NCBI RefSeq assembly: GCF_900108245.1
Contig: NZ_FNUY01000004.1
Coordinates: 434,001-498,000 of the forward strand
Direction of reading: 5' to 3'
DNA length: 64,000 bases
From: Allobosea lathyri
Lineage (GTDB): Bacteria; Pseudomonadota; Alphaproteobacteria; Rhizobiales; Beijerinckiaceae
How positions within the stretch are numbered: the first letter of the stretch is position 1; each line of letters opens with the position of its first letter. Positions 10,001 through 18,300 of the stretch are shown here, piece after piece. The notes under the pieces were generated by a model that saw nothing but the letters and a program-made list of their open reading frames with translations, ran no database searches and was not told the DNA's origin. The translations under genes and the position numbers were made by a program.

Positions 10001-10227
10001 ATGTTGGCGACCGAATCCTCGACGCGTTTCGAGACCTGGCTTTCCAGTTCGGCCGGCGCGGCGCCGGACTGCGTAATCGTGACCGAAACCAGCGGCACGT
10101 CGATATTCGGGAAGCGCGTCACCGGCAGCTTCGAGAAGGACATAAGGCCGAGAACGCACAGAACCACGAAGAGCAGGATCGCGGGGACCGGCTTTCGGAT
10201 CGACCAGGCGGAGAAATTGATATTCAC
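7006..10227 (-). CDS. RND multidrug efflux permease (AcrB/HAE1-like)
   Basis: A 1073-residue inner-membrane proton antiporter of normal family length. The start MNINFSAWSIRKPVPAILL leads into the first helix. Two large periplasmic loops alternate with two six-helix bundles (about residues 330-540 and 870-1040). GILVDDAIVEIEN in the central helix carries the paired aspartates of proton relay, and GIVTKNAIMLVDF is the matching motif of the second half. It would pump drugs, solvents or lipophilic compounds through a periplasmic adaptor and an outer-membrane channel. The adaptor gene lies just upstream in the same operon; no TolC-type gene is in the window. Confidence 0.95.
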   Translation of the reverse strand: MNINFSAWSIRKPVPAILLFVVLCVLGLMSFSKLPVTRFPNIDVPLVSVTITQSGAAPAELESQVSKRVEDSVANITGVKHVMSTLTDGSSATVIEFRLETNTDRAVNDVKDAIAKIRADLPRTIDEPIIQRIDVEGQSILTYGAASTGMTLEQLSWHVDDVVARELQGLKGVGRVERYGGVDREIRISLDPDRLLALGVTAGEVNRQIRATNVDLAGGRGEVGGQEQAIRTLAGARTVAELAETKIMLTGGREVRLKELGRVEDSNSEPRAFGRLNKQPVVTFAVFRSKGSSELSVKDVVAARIEELNKRFPDIALKPIDDAVAYTYGNYKAAMETLLEGAGLAVLVVFLFLRNWRATLITAIALPLSAIPTFWAMELMGFSLNLVSLLGITLVTGILVDDAIVEIENIVRHMKMGKSPYRAAMEAADEIGLAVIAITLTIVAIFAPVSFMGGVAGQYFRQFGLTVAVAVLFSLLVARLITPMMAAYLMRPVDHADPKDGIVMRGYVGLLKGTLAKHRIPVLPRFDGTGRWRKLPFNMAYLTLIIGFGFLFASIHATSLLPTGFIPDEDTSRVVASVELPPGSTLEDTRVTTDQLVDALKTIPEVTNVFVLGGASPTGQREVRRAAVTILLKPKAERTARQKDLKVVIAEKLASVPDVRAWYVNERGEREMAFSILSKDGDALDEAVSRIEARMRKVDGYLNVATAGSLSRPEMRVTPKLEEAANLGVTPEAISEAVRVATIGDVGPNLAKFNAGDRLVPIRVQLDEIARTDIRNIAALRVTNASGVSIPLTAVATIGFGEGPSSIDRYDRVRRAQIGADLKRGFELGTAQGKFESIVEEVGLPNGVRIAATGDAEIQGEVVQGFITAMATGLMLVLAVLILLFGSVFQPITILLSLPLSFGGVVIALLATGNAVSMPVYIGLLMLMGIVTKNAIMLVDFAVEEVARGKDRYTALLEAGRKRARPIVMTTIAMAAGMLPSAYGVGDGGEFRAPMAIAVIGGLIVSTVLSLVFVPSFYAVMDDLSRGTAWLFGRFFSKAEDESEWEPIHEHATPGEASAKALARPLPPRLAAE

Positions 10228-10238
10228 GATCAGCCCCG

Positions 10239-11486
10239 TCAGTTCGTCGCGATCGGCGTGATGACATCGCCATCGCGCACGAAGGTGCCGGCGCGCGCGA
10301 CGACCGTCTCGCCCTCGGTGATGCCCGAGGCGATCTCCGCGCGGCCACCGCCGGCTAGCCCCAGCTTGACCTTCTTCGTGGTGATCTTGCCCTCGGTCAC
10401 GCTCTGCACCGTTGCGCCGGAGCGCGCATAGGTGATCGCCGAAAGCGGCAAGGTCACGACAGTCTTGCGTCCGGTTTCGATAACGCCGCGCGCGAAGGAG
10501 CCTATCGCAACGGGCGGATTGCCGATGAGCGCGACCCTGACCCGGCCGAGCCGCGAGAGCTTGTCGACCTCGGGCGCGATCAGGCGGATCGTGCCCGCCA
10601 GCGCCACAGGGCTGCCGGCCGGCGTCACCGCGACATTCTGGCCGATTTTCAGGCCGGGGAGCTCCACTTCCGCCACCTGAGCTTCCAGCTCGATCGCGCC
10701 GTCCTCGATGATGCGGAACAGCGGCTCTGTGCTGGCCATCGCGGCGGTTGCGCCGAGCTTGGCATTGCGCCGGCTGACGATGCCGCCCTTTGGGGCCTTG
10801 ATCTCGGTCCGGGCCAGCTTCACCTCGATGTCGCGGCCCTGCGCCTTGGCCAAGGCGAGATCGGCCGTCGCGATCGCCAGCGCCTGCCGCGACGAATTCA
10901 GCCGCGCCGCGGCCGAACGGGCGGCGGCATCGCGCTGGTCGAAGGTCTCGATGCTGGCATTGCCGGTGTCGCGCAGCGCCTTGGTGCGATCGAAAGCGTT
11001 GTTGGCCTGCACGAGATTGGCCTGGGCCTCGACGATCTGCGCATTGGACTGGGCAACCAGCGCCTCGGCACGCGCGATCTGGGCATCGTTCTGGGTCTTC
11101 TGGACTTCGAGCGTGGTGCGCGACAGCCGGGCCAGGACCTGTCCGGTGGCGACGCGGTCCCCCTCCTCAGCCAGGATCTCGACGATCTGGAGGCCATCGA
11201 CCTCCGGCACGACCTGCACCTCATCGCGCGCGATCATCGAGCCGGAGACGACGACGCTCTGGATGATTTCGGTCACCTTGGCCGTGGTTACCGTGACCGA
11301 CGGGCCCGTATTGGTCACGGACTGCGCCGGCGGTGCGGCTGGCGTCTGGGCCTGAAGCGGCGACAGCCCGCCGGCGGCGAGCGCCAGCAGCGAAACGCCG
11401 ACGAGACGTGAAACAGCGATAGGACGGAACATCGGGCGGACTTTCGGAAGAGCGGCGGACTTCGCCGTAATGGCTTTGGCGGTCAT
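10239..11486 (-). CDS. RND periplasmic adaptor (HlyD/MFP family)
   Basis: 415 residues. An N-terminal hydrophobic stretch (VSRLVGVSLLALAAG, ending near LQAQ) is a signal or anchor. A lipoyl/barrel half (VVSGSMIARDEVQVVPEVDG) follows, then a long Ala/Gln-rich coiled-coil hairpin at about residues 125-205 and the second barrel half (LARTEIKAPKGGIVSRRNA). It links the permease at 7006 to an outer-membrane exit duct. The ATG at 11486 overlaps the TetR stop by 4 bp, so the two are coupled; a start at 11432 would also leave a usable signal. Operon order is tetR, adaptor, permease. Confidence 0.92.
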   Translation of the reverse strand: MTAKAITAKSAALPKVRPMFRPIAVSRLVGVSLLALAAGGLSPLQAQTPAAPPAQSVTNTGPSVTVTTAKVTEIIQSVVVSGSMIARDEVQVVPEVDGLQIVEILAEEGDRVATGQVLARLSRTTLEVQKTQNDAQIARAEALVAQSNAQIVEAQANLVQANNAFDRTKALRDTGNASIETFDQRDAAARSAAARLNSSRQALAIATADLALAKAQGRDIEVKLARTEIKAPKGGIVSRRNAKLGATAAMASTEPLFRIIEDGAIELEAQVAEVELPGLKIGQNVAVTPAGSPVALAGTIRLIAPEVDKLSRLGRVRVALIGNPPVAIGSFARGVIETGRKTVVTLPLSAITYARSGATVQSVTEGKITTKKVKLGLAGGGRAEIASGITEGETVVARAGTFVRDGDVITPIATN

Positions 11487-12139
11487 GATCGCGGCATGTC
11501 CTCGGATAATGCGTCCTGCGGCGGCAGCAGCATCACCTGAGCCAGCCCGCGCATGGCGGCAAAGAGCGTCTCCGCCCCCATCGCCGCGTCGAAATTCGGA
11601 TCCATTGCGCGGCGACAGAAGAAGCCGTCCGCCATCATGAAGATGGCCTGCAGGTAGCGTGCGTCGTCGAGATTTGCGGGAAGTTCCCCGCCGGCCTTGG
11701 CGCCGGTGATCGCCGCCGCCAGCCCCTGGACGACGGTTCCGTCGATATCCGCGCACATCTGCGCCATGCTGGGGTTGCGCGCGGCCTCGGCCCAGATCTG
11801 CAGCGCGATGATCGCCTTCTCGCGCGGTTCGTCGACGAGATGCCGGCGACCGAGCGCATCGAGCTGGTCGAGCAGGTTTCCCTTGCTGGGATCGAGGCCC
11901 GCAAAATCGGCGGCGATCTGCGTGCGATCGCGCTCGGCCATCCCGGCGATGATCGCGTCCTTCGAGGCGAAATACCGATAGAGGTTGCCCGGGCTCATGC
12001 CGGCCTCATTGGCAACGTCGTTCATCGTCGCGGCATGGAAGCCCGCACGGGCGAAGACGCGTTCCGCCGCATCGAGAATACGCGTATGACGCTCCGACAA
12101 GGCGCCGTCCTGCAGCATGGCCGGGGAATGAGGGGGCAC
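11483..12139 (-). CDS. TetR-family repressor of the efflux operon
   Basis: 218 residues. The N-terminal helix-turn-helix (TRILDAAERVFARAGFHAAT, then MNDVANEAGMSPGNLYRYF) spans about 19-63, followed by a helical ligand-binding domain. The GTG at 12139 is preceded by AGGA at a good distance; ATG 12118 is the alternative. It is the first gene of the operon with adaptor and RND pump, and a perfect palindrome lies 15-36 bp before its start. That fits autorepression of the whole operon, relieved by a pump substrate. Confidence 0.93.
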   Translation of the reverse strand: MPPHSPAMLQDGALSERHTRILDAAERVFARAGFHAATMNDVANEAGMSPGNLYRYFASKDAIIAGMAERDRTQIAADFAGLDPSKGNLLDQLDALGRRHLVDEPREKAIIALQIWAEAARNPSMAQMCADIDGTVVQGLAAAITGAKAGGELPANLDDARYLQAIFMMADGFFCRRAMDPNFDAAMGAETLFAAMRGLAQVMLLPPQDALSEDMPRS

Positions 12140-12153
12140 ACAGATATCCTGAT

Positions 12154-12175
12154 TGAGAATGAACGTTCATTCTCA
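12154..12175. promoter_or_regulatory. Perfect 22-bp palindrome, TetR operator
   Basis: TGAGAATGAAC is followed immediately by its exact reverse complement. It lies between the TetR start (12139) and any upstream promoter, next to the ribosome site. Length, symmetry and position are those of a TetR dimer operator; that this particular repressor binds is inference. Confidence 0.8.
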
Positions 12176-12346
12176 TGTCTGAATCCGATGCTGAAGTCAA
12201 GAAATCGATCATGCCGAGCATTACGCTCCACTTCGCGGCTTCCCTATGGCAAGCGCCGCCATGCCCCCACCGCCGGATCGCCATGCGCCGCTGGCTTACA
12301 ATTTGCTTGCCTCGTTCCGGCTGGAACCGCATTCTCAGGAGATGGC

Positions 12347-13204
12347 ATGGCGTCGCGCGCACCTTCCACCCCTGATCGCAGGCGAACGGCCTCGAACCTT
12401 GTGATGAACGACCACTCCCTTCGTTTCCGCGCCGCCCGCCCCATTCGCTCGCCTCTCGCGCCCCGGCCGCGCCCGGCGCCGAAACCGGTGCTGGTCGTGC
12501 TGCATCAGGAGCAGTCGACGCCCGGCCGCGTTGGACGGCTGCTGCAGGCGCGCGGACATGCGCTCGACATTCGCAAGCCCCGCTATGGCGACCCGCTGCC
12601 GCGGACCATGCGCGACCATGCCGGCGCGATGATCTTCGGCGGCCCGATGAGCGCCAATGACCCCGACGACTTCGTCAAGGCCGAGATCGACTGGATCGGC
12701 ACCTGCCTCAAGGAGAACGCCCCGTTTCTGGGCATCTGCCTGGGCGCCCAGATGCTGACCCGCCATCTCGGCGGCACGGTCTATCCGCATGCGGAAGGCC
12801 GCGCCGAGGTCGGCTATTACGGTCTCGACCCGACAGATACCGGCAGGAGCCACGCCGTCGAGGCCGGCTTCGCCTGGCCAAAGACTGTCTATCAGTGGCA
12901 CCGCGAGGGCTTCGATTGCCCCAAAGGCGCCGAATGCCTGGCGACTGGCGGCGATTTTCCCGTGCAGGCGATCCGCGCCGGCGGCAAGGCCTATGGCATC
13001 CAGTTCCACCCCGAGGTCACGCCCGCCATGATGTGCCGCTGGTCCGTACGCGGCCATGAACGCACCCTGATGCCGGGCGCGCAGCTGCGACATCTCCATC
13101 TCGAAGGCTGGTACCAGCATGATCCGGCGATCCGGCTCTGGCTCGACGCCTTCCTCGACCATTGGCTGAAAGTCCCGGCGGGCGCGGAAGCCGCGACGTC
13201 GTGA
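12347..13204 (+). CDS. Class I glutamine amidotransferase-like protein
   Basis: 285 residues. After a basic, Pro/Arg-rich leader (1-47), a class I GATase domain runs to the end. The nucleophile is Cys131 in FLGICLGAQ, and the His221/Glu223 pair lies in GIQFHPEVTP. The domain resembles the GMP-synthase-type glutaminase used by free-standing hydrolases of gamma-glutamyl compounds; no synthetase domain is attached. Start 12347 has AGGAG five bases upstream. A start at 12404 (MNDHS) would trim 19 residues. The stop overlaps the following FAD oxidoreductase, so both probably act on one amino-acid-related substrate. Confidence 0.85.
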   Translation: MASRAPSTPDRRRTASNLVMNDHSLRFRAARPIRSPLAPRPRPAPKPVLVVLHQEQSTPGRVGRLLQARGHALDIRKPRYGDPLPRTMRDHAGAMIFGGPMSANDPDDFVKAEIDWIGTCLKENAPFLGICLGAQMLTRHLGGTVYPHAEGRAEVGYYGLDPTDTGRSHAVEAGFAWPKTVYQWHREGFDCPKGAECLATGGDFPVQAIRAGGKAYGIQFHPEVTPAMMCRWSVRGHERTLMPGAQLRHLHLEGWYQHDPAIRLWLDAFLDHWLKVPAGAEAATS

Positions 13205-14445
13205 GCCGCAGCGTCATCGTCCTCGGCGCCGGCATGGTCGGCGTCTCCTGTGCGCTCAGCCTCCAGAAGCGCGGGCTCGACGTCACGCTTGTCGACCGCC
13301 GCGAACCGGGAACCGAGACGTCCTACGGCAATGCCGGCGTGCTCGCCCGCAGCTCGATCATGCCGCTGAACGCGCCCTCGCTCTGGCGCAAGCTGCCGAG
13401 CTATCTCGGCAATCGCAGCCCGGCGCTGCATCTCGATCCCGCTCGCCTCATCGCCGAACCCGGCTGGATGCTGCGCTTTCTCTGGGAGGCGAGGCCGTCA
13501 CGGCTGGCAGCCCGCGTCGCCGCGCTGGAATCGCTGATGGCGCACACCGTGCCGCTGCATCGCGAGCTGATGACGCAGGCCGGCATCCTGCATCGCCTGC
13601 GCGAAACCGGCACGCTGAAGCTCTGGCGCTCCGAGGCCGGCTTCGCCAGCGCACAGGCCGAACACGACTTTCTGCGCGAGCATCACATCGAATCGCAGGT
13701 GCTGGACCGGCAGGCGATCTCCGCGGTGGAGCGGGACCTGAAGCCGATCTTTCCGGCGGGATTGCTGATCCCGGCCAATGCGTCGGTCGATGCGCCAGGC
13801 CCGGTGACATCAGCCTATGCGGACCTGTTCGTGAATCGCGGCGGTCGCATCGAGCAGGCCGAGATCCGTTCGCTGACGCGGGCCGGTTCAGGCTGGGCCG
13901 CCACGACTGATTCAAGCGCCTTCGCGGCCGATCTCATCGTCGTCGCGCTCGGCCCCTGGAGCGGCGACCTGCTGCGTCCGCTGGGGCTCAACCCTCAGCT
14001 TGGCGTCGAACGCGGCTATCATCGCCATCTGCGGGCGATCGGCAGCGCCAGTCTGTCGCGCCCGGTCTATGATGTCGATGCAGCCTATTTCATGGCGCCG
14101 ATGGAGCAGGGCTACCGCGTCACCAGCGGCGTCGATCTCAGCGCGCGCGACGCGCCCGACAACCACCGCCAGATCGATGCGGTCACGGCCAGCGCGCGCG
14201 AGGCCTTTCCGCTCGGCGATGTCGTGGAGGCCCAGCCATGGCGCGGCGCGCGTCCGACTCTGCCGGATTCCCTGCCGATGATCGGCGAGGCGCCGCGCAA
14301 TCCCGGCCTGTGGCTCGCCTTCGGCAACCAGCATATCGGTTTTTCGACGGGCCCCGTGACGGGTGAGATCCTGGCGGCGATGATCACCGGCGAAACGCCG
14401 ATAGCCGATCCAAAGCCGTTTGCACCGGGACGGTATATCGCCTGA
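13201..14445 (+). CDS. FAD-dependent D-amino-acid dehydrogenase-like oxidoreductase
   Basis: 414 residues from a GTG that overlaps the previous stop (GTGA). SVIVLGAGMVGVSCALSL is the N-terminal dinucleotide fold for FAD and the acidic end of strand 2 is VDRRE. ETSYGNAGVLA and the C-terminal LPDSLPMIGEAP and LAFGNQHIGFS are hallmarks of DadA-type deaminating dehydrogenases of the DAO family. It would oxidise an amine or D-amino acid at the membrane. A TTG at 13162 could add 13 residues. Coupling to the glutamine-amidotransferase-like gene suggests joint amino-compound catabolism. Confidence 0.85.
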   Translation: MSRSVIVLGAGMVGVSCALSLQKRGLDVTLVDRREPGTETSYGNAGVLARSSIMPLNAPSLWRKLPSYLGNRSPALHLDPARLIAEPGWMLRFLWEARPSRLAARVAALESLMAHTVPLHRELMTQAGILHRLRETGTLKLWRSEAGFASAQAEHDFLREHHIESQVLDRQAISAVERDLKPIFPAGLLIPANASVDAPGPVTSAYADLFVNRGGRIEQAEIRSLTRAGSGWAATTDSSAFAADLIVVALGPWSGDLLRPLGLNPQLGVERGYHRHLRAIGSASLSRPVYDVDAAYFMAPMEQGYRVTSGVDLSARDAPDNHRQIDAVTASAREAFPLGDVVEAQPWRGARPTLPDSLPMIGEAPRNPGLWLAFGNQHIGFSTGPVTGEILAAMITGETPIADPKPFAPGRYIA

Positions 14446-14453
14446 CGCCAGCC

Positions 14454-14555
14454 GTCATGGTCGGGCTTGCCCCGACCATCTCCTGCCGAACGAGGCTCCG
14501 GCGCCGTCTCGTCCCGAGATTCTCGGGTCTACGCTACGCTTCGCCCGAGAATGAC
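14454..14555. repeat. Intergenic palindromic element, full copy
   Basis: Bounded by GTCAT and ATGAC. It contains two hairpins: ATGGTCGGG-CTTGC-CCCGACCAT (14457-14479) and TTCTCGGG/CCCGAGAA (14520-14551). The same layout recurs near 41.5 and 55.6 kb. It sits between convergent genes, and apart from it the 14446-14661 gap holds nothing I recognise. Confidence 0.75.
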
Positions 14556-14661
14556 GACATGCCGATGAGGCGAGAACCGGAGCGGAGCGGACATCAGTCC
14601 GTGAGCACCGGAAGCGCAAACCGTCGCGTCGGACGGCCGCGCCAGTAGCAATCGCGCCGCC

Positions 14662-15459
14662 TCAGACCTGGCGGGTCACCATCATCTTCTTCACCTCTGC
14701 GATCGCCTTGGCCGGGTTGAGACCCTTCGGGCAGGCATTGGCGCAGTTCATGATGGTGTGGCAGCGATAGAGCCGGAAAGGGTCTTCCAGATTGTCCAGG
14801 CGCTCGCCCGTCGCTTCGTCGCGCGAGTCGATCAGCCAGCGATAGGCCTGCAGCAGCGCGGCTGGGCCGAGATAACGGTCGCCGTTCCACCAATAGCTCG
14901 GGCAGGAGGTCGAGCAGCAGGCGCAGAGAATGCACTCATAGAGCCCATCTAGCTTCTCGCGGTCGCCCTTTTCCTGTGCCCATTCCTTTTCAGGCGCCGG
15001 CGATGTCGTCTTGAGCCAGGGCTCGATCGAGGCGTGCTGGGCATAGAAGCGCGTCAGGTCAGGGACGAGGTCCTTGATGACAGGCATATGCGGCAGCGGA
15101 TAGATCGCGACCCTGCCGGAATTCTTACCCGTGCCGCCGCATTCATCGATGCCGGTCGTGCAGGCGAGCCCGTTCTTGCCGTCCATATTCATGGCGCAGG
15201 AGCCGCAGATGCCCTCGCGGCAGGAGCGGCGGAAGGTCAGCGTCGGGTCGATCTTGGACTTGATCCAGATCAGCGCATCCAGAACCATCGGCCCGCAATC
15301 CTCGCGGTCGACGAAATAGGTGTCGGTGCGCGGATTTTCGGTATCGTCCGGGTTCCAGCGATAGATCTTGAACTCGGTCAGCTTCGAGGCGCCAGCCGGC
15401 TTCGGCCAGGCCTTGCCCTCGACGAGGCGGGAGTTCTGCGGGAGATTGAATTCGGCCAT
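14662..15459 (-). CDS. sdhB: Succinate dehydrogenase iron-sulfur subunit
   Basis: 265 residues. The N-terminal plant-ferredoxin-like domain carries the [2Fe-2S] cysteines ([15 protein letters not shown], and CTT downstream). The C-terminal domain has [17 protein letters not shown] and [17 protein letters not shown] for the [4Fe-4S] and [3Fe-4S] clusters. It passes electrons from the SdhA flavin to ubiquinone in complex II. It is the last gene of sdhCDAB, 14 bp after sdhA. Length and motifs are standard. Confidence 0.98.
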   Translation of the reverse strand: MAEFNLPQNSRLVEGKAWPKPAGASKLTEFKIYRWNPDDTENPRTDTYFVDREDCGPMVLDALIWIKSKIDPTLTFRRSCREGICGSCAMNMDGKNGLACTTGIDECGGTGKNSGRVAIYPLPHMPVIKDLVPDLTRFYAQHASIEPWLKTTSPAPEKEWAQEKGDREKLDGLYECILCACCSTSCPSYWWNGDRYLGPAALLQAYRWLIDSRDEATGERLDNLEDPFRLYRCHTIMNCANACPKGLNPAKAIAEVKKMMVTRQV

Positions 15460-15473
15460 CTGTCAGATCGTCC

Positions 15474-17306
15474 TCAATACACCCGAGCCTTGGGCTTGAT
15501 GTACTCGATGTCGTTCGAGAGCGTGTAGGTGTGCACCGGACGATCATCGAGCGTGACCGTGCGCTTCTCGTCGTCGATCCAGGACAGGGTGTGCTTCATC
15601 CAGTCCTTGTCGTCGCGGTTCGGATAATCCTCGCGGGCATGGGCGCCGCGGCTTTCCGGCCGGTTCAGTGCGGAGTCCATGGTGACGACGGCCTGGGTGA
15701 TCAGGTTGTCGAATTCCAGCGTCTCGATCAGGTCCGAATTCCAGATCAGCGAACGGTCGGTGGTGCCGATATCGGTGATGCCGGCCCAGACCTCATGGAT
15801 CTGCTTGTGACCTTCCTCGAGCGTCTCGCCGGTGCGGTACACCGCGCAATTGTCCTGCATGGTCTTCTGCATGCGTCCGCGCAGATCGGCCGTCGGCGTG
15901 CCGCCCTTGGCGTTGCGGTACTTGTCGAGCCGCGTCAGGGCGAGATCGGCGGAGTTCGCCGGCAATTCGGGCTGCTTTTCGCCGGGCGTGACGATCTCGG
16001 CGCAGCGCAGGCCGGCGGCACGGCCGAAGACCACGAGGTCGATCAGCGAATTCGAGCCGAGACGGTTGGCGCCATGGACCGAGACGCAAGCGGCCTCGCC
16101 GATCGCCATCAGGCCGGGAACCACGGTGTCGGGGTTGCCGTCGACCTTGGTCAGGACTTCGCCGTGGAAGTTCGTGGGGATGCCGCCCATGTTGTAGTGC
16201 ACCGTCGGCAGCACCGGGATCGGCTCGCGGGTCACATCGACGCCGGCGAAGATTTTTGCGCTCTCCGAAATGCCGGGCAGGCGCTCATGCAGGATCTTCG
16301 GGTCGAGATGGTCGAGATGCAGGTAGATGTGGTCCTTGTTCTTGCCGACGCCGCGCCCGCCACGGATTTCCATGGTCATCGAGCGTGAAACGACGTCGCG
16401 CGAGGCGAGGTCCTTGGCTGACGGAGCATAGCGCTCCATGAAGCGCTCGCCTTCCGAATTGGTGAGGTAGCCGCCCTCGCCGCGTGCGCCCTCGGTGATC
16501 AGGCAGCCCGCGCCGTAGATGCCGGTCGGGTGGAATTGCACGAATTCCATGTCCTGCAATGGCAGGCCGGCGCGCAGGACCATGCCGCCACCGTCGCCGG
16601 TGCAGGTATGGGCGGAGGTCGCGGAGAAATAAGCCCGGCCGTAGCCGCCGGTCGCCATGATCGCCATCTTCGAGCGGAAGCGGTGCAGCGTGCCGTCATC
16701 GAGCTTCAGCGCGATCACGCCACGGCAGACGCCGTCATCGTCCATGATCAGGTCGATGGCGAAATACTCGATGAAGAACTCGGTATTGTAGCGCAGCGCC
16801 TGGCCATAGAGCGTGTGCAGCATGGCATGGCCGGTGCGGTCGGCCGCAGCACAGGTACGCTGGGCCGGCGGGCCCTCACCGAATTCGGTGGTCATGCCGC
16901 CGAAGGGGCGCTGATAGATCCTGCCGTCCTCGGTACGCGAGAACGGCACGCCCCAATGCTCAAGCTCGTACACGGCGGCGGGAGCATTGCGCACGAGATA
17001 TTCGATGGCGTCCTGGTCGCCCAGCCAGTCCGACCCCTTGACGGTGTCGTACATATGCCACTGCCAGGTGTCCTTGCCCATATTGCCGAGCGAGGCGGCA
17101 ACGCCGCCCTGCGCCGCAACGGTGTGCGAGCGCGTCGGGAACACCTTGGAAATGCAGGCGGTGCGCAGGCCGGCCTGAGAGCAGCCCACCGTGGCGCGAA
17201 GGCCGGCGCCGCCGGCGCCGACGACGACGACGTCGAAGGTGTGGTCGGTGATCGGATAGGCCTGGCCCGCATAGGCCGGGATCGAACGGGATTTGGTGAT
17301 CGCCAT
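15474..17306 (-). CDS. sdhA: Succinate dehydrogenase flavoprotein subunit
   Basis: 610 residues. The FAD fold is [12 protein letters not shown] and the covalent flavin histidine lies in [10 protein letters not shown]. Substrate-site signatures such as [10 protein letters not shown] and the capping-domain arginine region are present. It oxidises succinate to fumarate on the matrix side of the membrane complex. ATG 17306 has GGAGG eight bases upstream, formed by the end of sdhD. An in-frame TTG at 17321 is a poorer choice. It is the third gene of sdhCDAB. Confidence 0.98.
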   Translation of the reverse strand: MAITKSRSIPAYAGQAYPITDHTFDVVVVGAGGAGLRATVGCSQAGLRTACISKVFPTRSHTVAAQGGVAASLGNMGKDTWQWHMYDTVKGSDWLGDQDAIEYLVRNAPAAVYELEHWGVPFSRTEDGRIYQRPFGGMTTEFGEGPPAQRTCAAADRTGHAMLHTLYGQALRYNTEFFIEYFAIDLIMDDDGVCRGVIALKLDDGTLHRFRSKMAIMATGGYGRAYFSATSAHTCTGDGGGMVLRAGLPLQDMEFVQFHPTGIYGAGCLITEGARGEGGYLTNSEGERFMERYAPSAKDLASRDVVSRSMTMEIRGGRGVGKNKDHIYLHLDHLDPKILHERLPGISESAKIFAGVDVTREPIPVLPTVHYNMGGIPTNFHGEVLTKVDGNPDTVVPGLMAIGEAACVSVHGANRLGSNSLIDLVVFGRAAGLRCAEIVTPGEKQPELPANSADLALTRLDKYRNAKGGTPTADLRGRMQKTMQDNCAVYRTGETLEEGHKQIHEVWAGITDIGTTDRSLIWNSDLIETLEFDNLITQAVVTMDSALNRPESRGAHAREDYPNRDDKDWMKHTLSWIDDEKRTVTLDDRPVHTYTLSNDIEYIKPKARVY

Positions 17307-17310
17307 CGGA

Positions 17311-17703
17311 TCAGCCTCCAAACGAGAGCTTCAGCAGCGCGAAGACGCAGGCAGCGCCGATCGCGATCGCGAAGAAGGTATTGGCCATCACGGCTGCGAT
17401 CTTGGCGCCTTCGCCATGGATGTAATCCTCGATGACGACCTGCATGCCGATCCGCATATGCACGGCGCCGGAGACGACGAAGAGCAGCATCAGGATCGCC
17501 ACCAGCGGATGGGACAGGAGCGCGATCGCCGCCGGATAGGGCTTGCCGACCAGCGCGATCACCACGCCCAGGAAGATGATGGTCAAGATGACGTTGGCGA
17601 CAGCGGTGACACGCTGCAGCCAGAAATGCCCGGTGCCCGATTTGGCCGAGCCGAGGCCACGGACGCGGGCGAGCGGGGTGCGCATGGAGGATTCGGACAG
17701 CAT
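17311..17703 (-). CDS. sdhD: Succinate dehydrogenase membrane anchor SdhD
   Basis: 130 residues with three hydrophobic helices (about 33-55, 60-85, 103-127). [15 protein letters not shown] near the N-terminus is the quinone-side signature of the SdhD anchor in alphaproteobacteria. With SdhC it holds the heme and ubiquinone site. Only 4 bp separate its stop from sdhA, and 12 bp separate it from sdhC, so the operon is tightly packed. Confidence 0.95.
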   Translation of the reverse strand: MLSESSMRTPLARVRGLGSAKSGTGHFWLQRVTAVANVILTIIFLGVVIALVGKPYPAAIALLSHPLVAILMLLFVVSGAVHMRIGMQVVIEDYIHGEGAKIAAVMANTFFAIAIGAACVFALLKLSFGG

Positions 17704-17715
17704 GATCTCAGCTCC

Positions 17716-18111
17716 TCAACGCGTCGCCAGCACGACGATCCAGACGAGCAGCGTCAGCCCGCCGGACACGAAGACGCTGTATTTCGCCAGGTTCATCCGG
17801 GTCTCCGGCTCGTAGCCATAGCCCAGATCCCAGACGAAATGCCTGAGGCCACCGACCATGTGATGCAGCAGCGCGAAGGAATAACCGAACAGGACGAGGC
17901 GACCGAGGATCGAACCTGCGATCCACTGAGCCGTCTCGAAGGCGGCAGGACCGGACGCCGCCGCCACCAGCCAGGCCGCGATCAACACGGTGCCGGCATA
18001 CAGCGCGCAGCCGGTGGCGCGGTGGATGACGGACATCGCCATGGTCCAGGACCAGCGGTAGATCTGCAGATGCGGTGATAGCGGGCGCGCCGCCGGCTTG
18101 ACCTCGGCCAA
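17716..18111 (-). CDS. sdhC: Succinate dehydrogenase cytochrome b556 subunit
   Basis: 131 residues with three membrane helices. RPLSPHLQIYRW and SVIHRATG are the conserved N-terminal quinone-site region, and ALLHHMVGGLRHFVWD carries the heme-ligand histidine. The best start is a TTG at 18111 with GGAG seven bases upstream; no ATG fits as well. It opens sdhCDAB. An inverted repeat 117-144 bp upstream may be the operon's regulatory site. The DUF1674 protein at 35413 is a likely assembly factor for this complex. Confidence 0.95.
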   Translation of the reverse strand: MAEVKPAARPLSPHLQIYRWSWTMAMSVIHRATGCALYAGTVLIAAWLVAAASGPAAFETAQWIAGSILGRLVLFGYSFALLHHMVGGLRHFVWDLGYGYEPETRMNLAKYSVFVSGGLTLLVWIVVLATR

Positions 18112-18227
18112 AATTATTCTCCGACTCCACAGGCCCGGCAGCGAGCCTCATCCATTTGGGATTGTTCTAGAGTGATTGGCTCTGTAACGAAACCCGAACC
18201 GTGCTGCAATGCGACACGAGAGATATG

Positions 18228-18255
18228 AAGTTACAGAATTTGAAAGCTGTAACTT
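18228..18255. promoter_or_regulatory. Inverted repeat upstream of sdhCDAB
   Basis: AAGTTACAG and CTGTAACTT are perfect 9-bp arms around a 10-bp AT-rich spacer. A further CTGTAAC half-site lies at 18182-18188. There is no T-tract, so it is not a typical terminator. It probably binds a dimeric regulator of the sdh operon; I cannot name it. Confidence 0.45.
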
Positions 18256-18300
18256 TACCTCATACGCCGCCCATGCGCGGTCATCCTACAGCCCGGCGAG

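Noticed and set aside
11487..11756. N-terminal extension of the RND adaptor
   Set aside because: The frame stays open but overlaps the TetR gene and has no signal-like sequence; ATG 11486 overlapping the TetR stop is a far better start.
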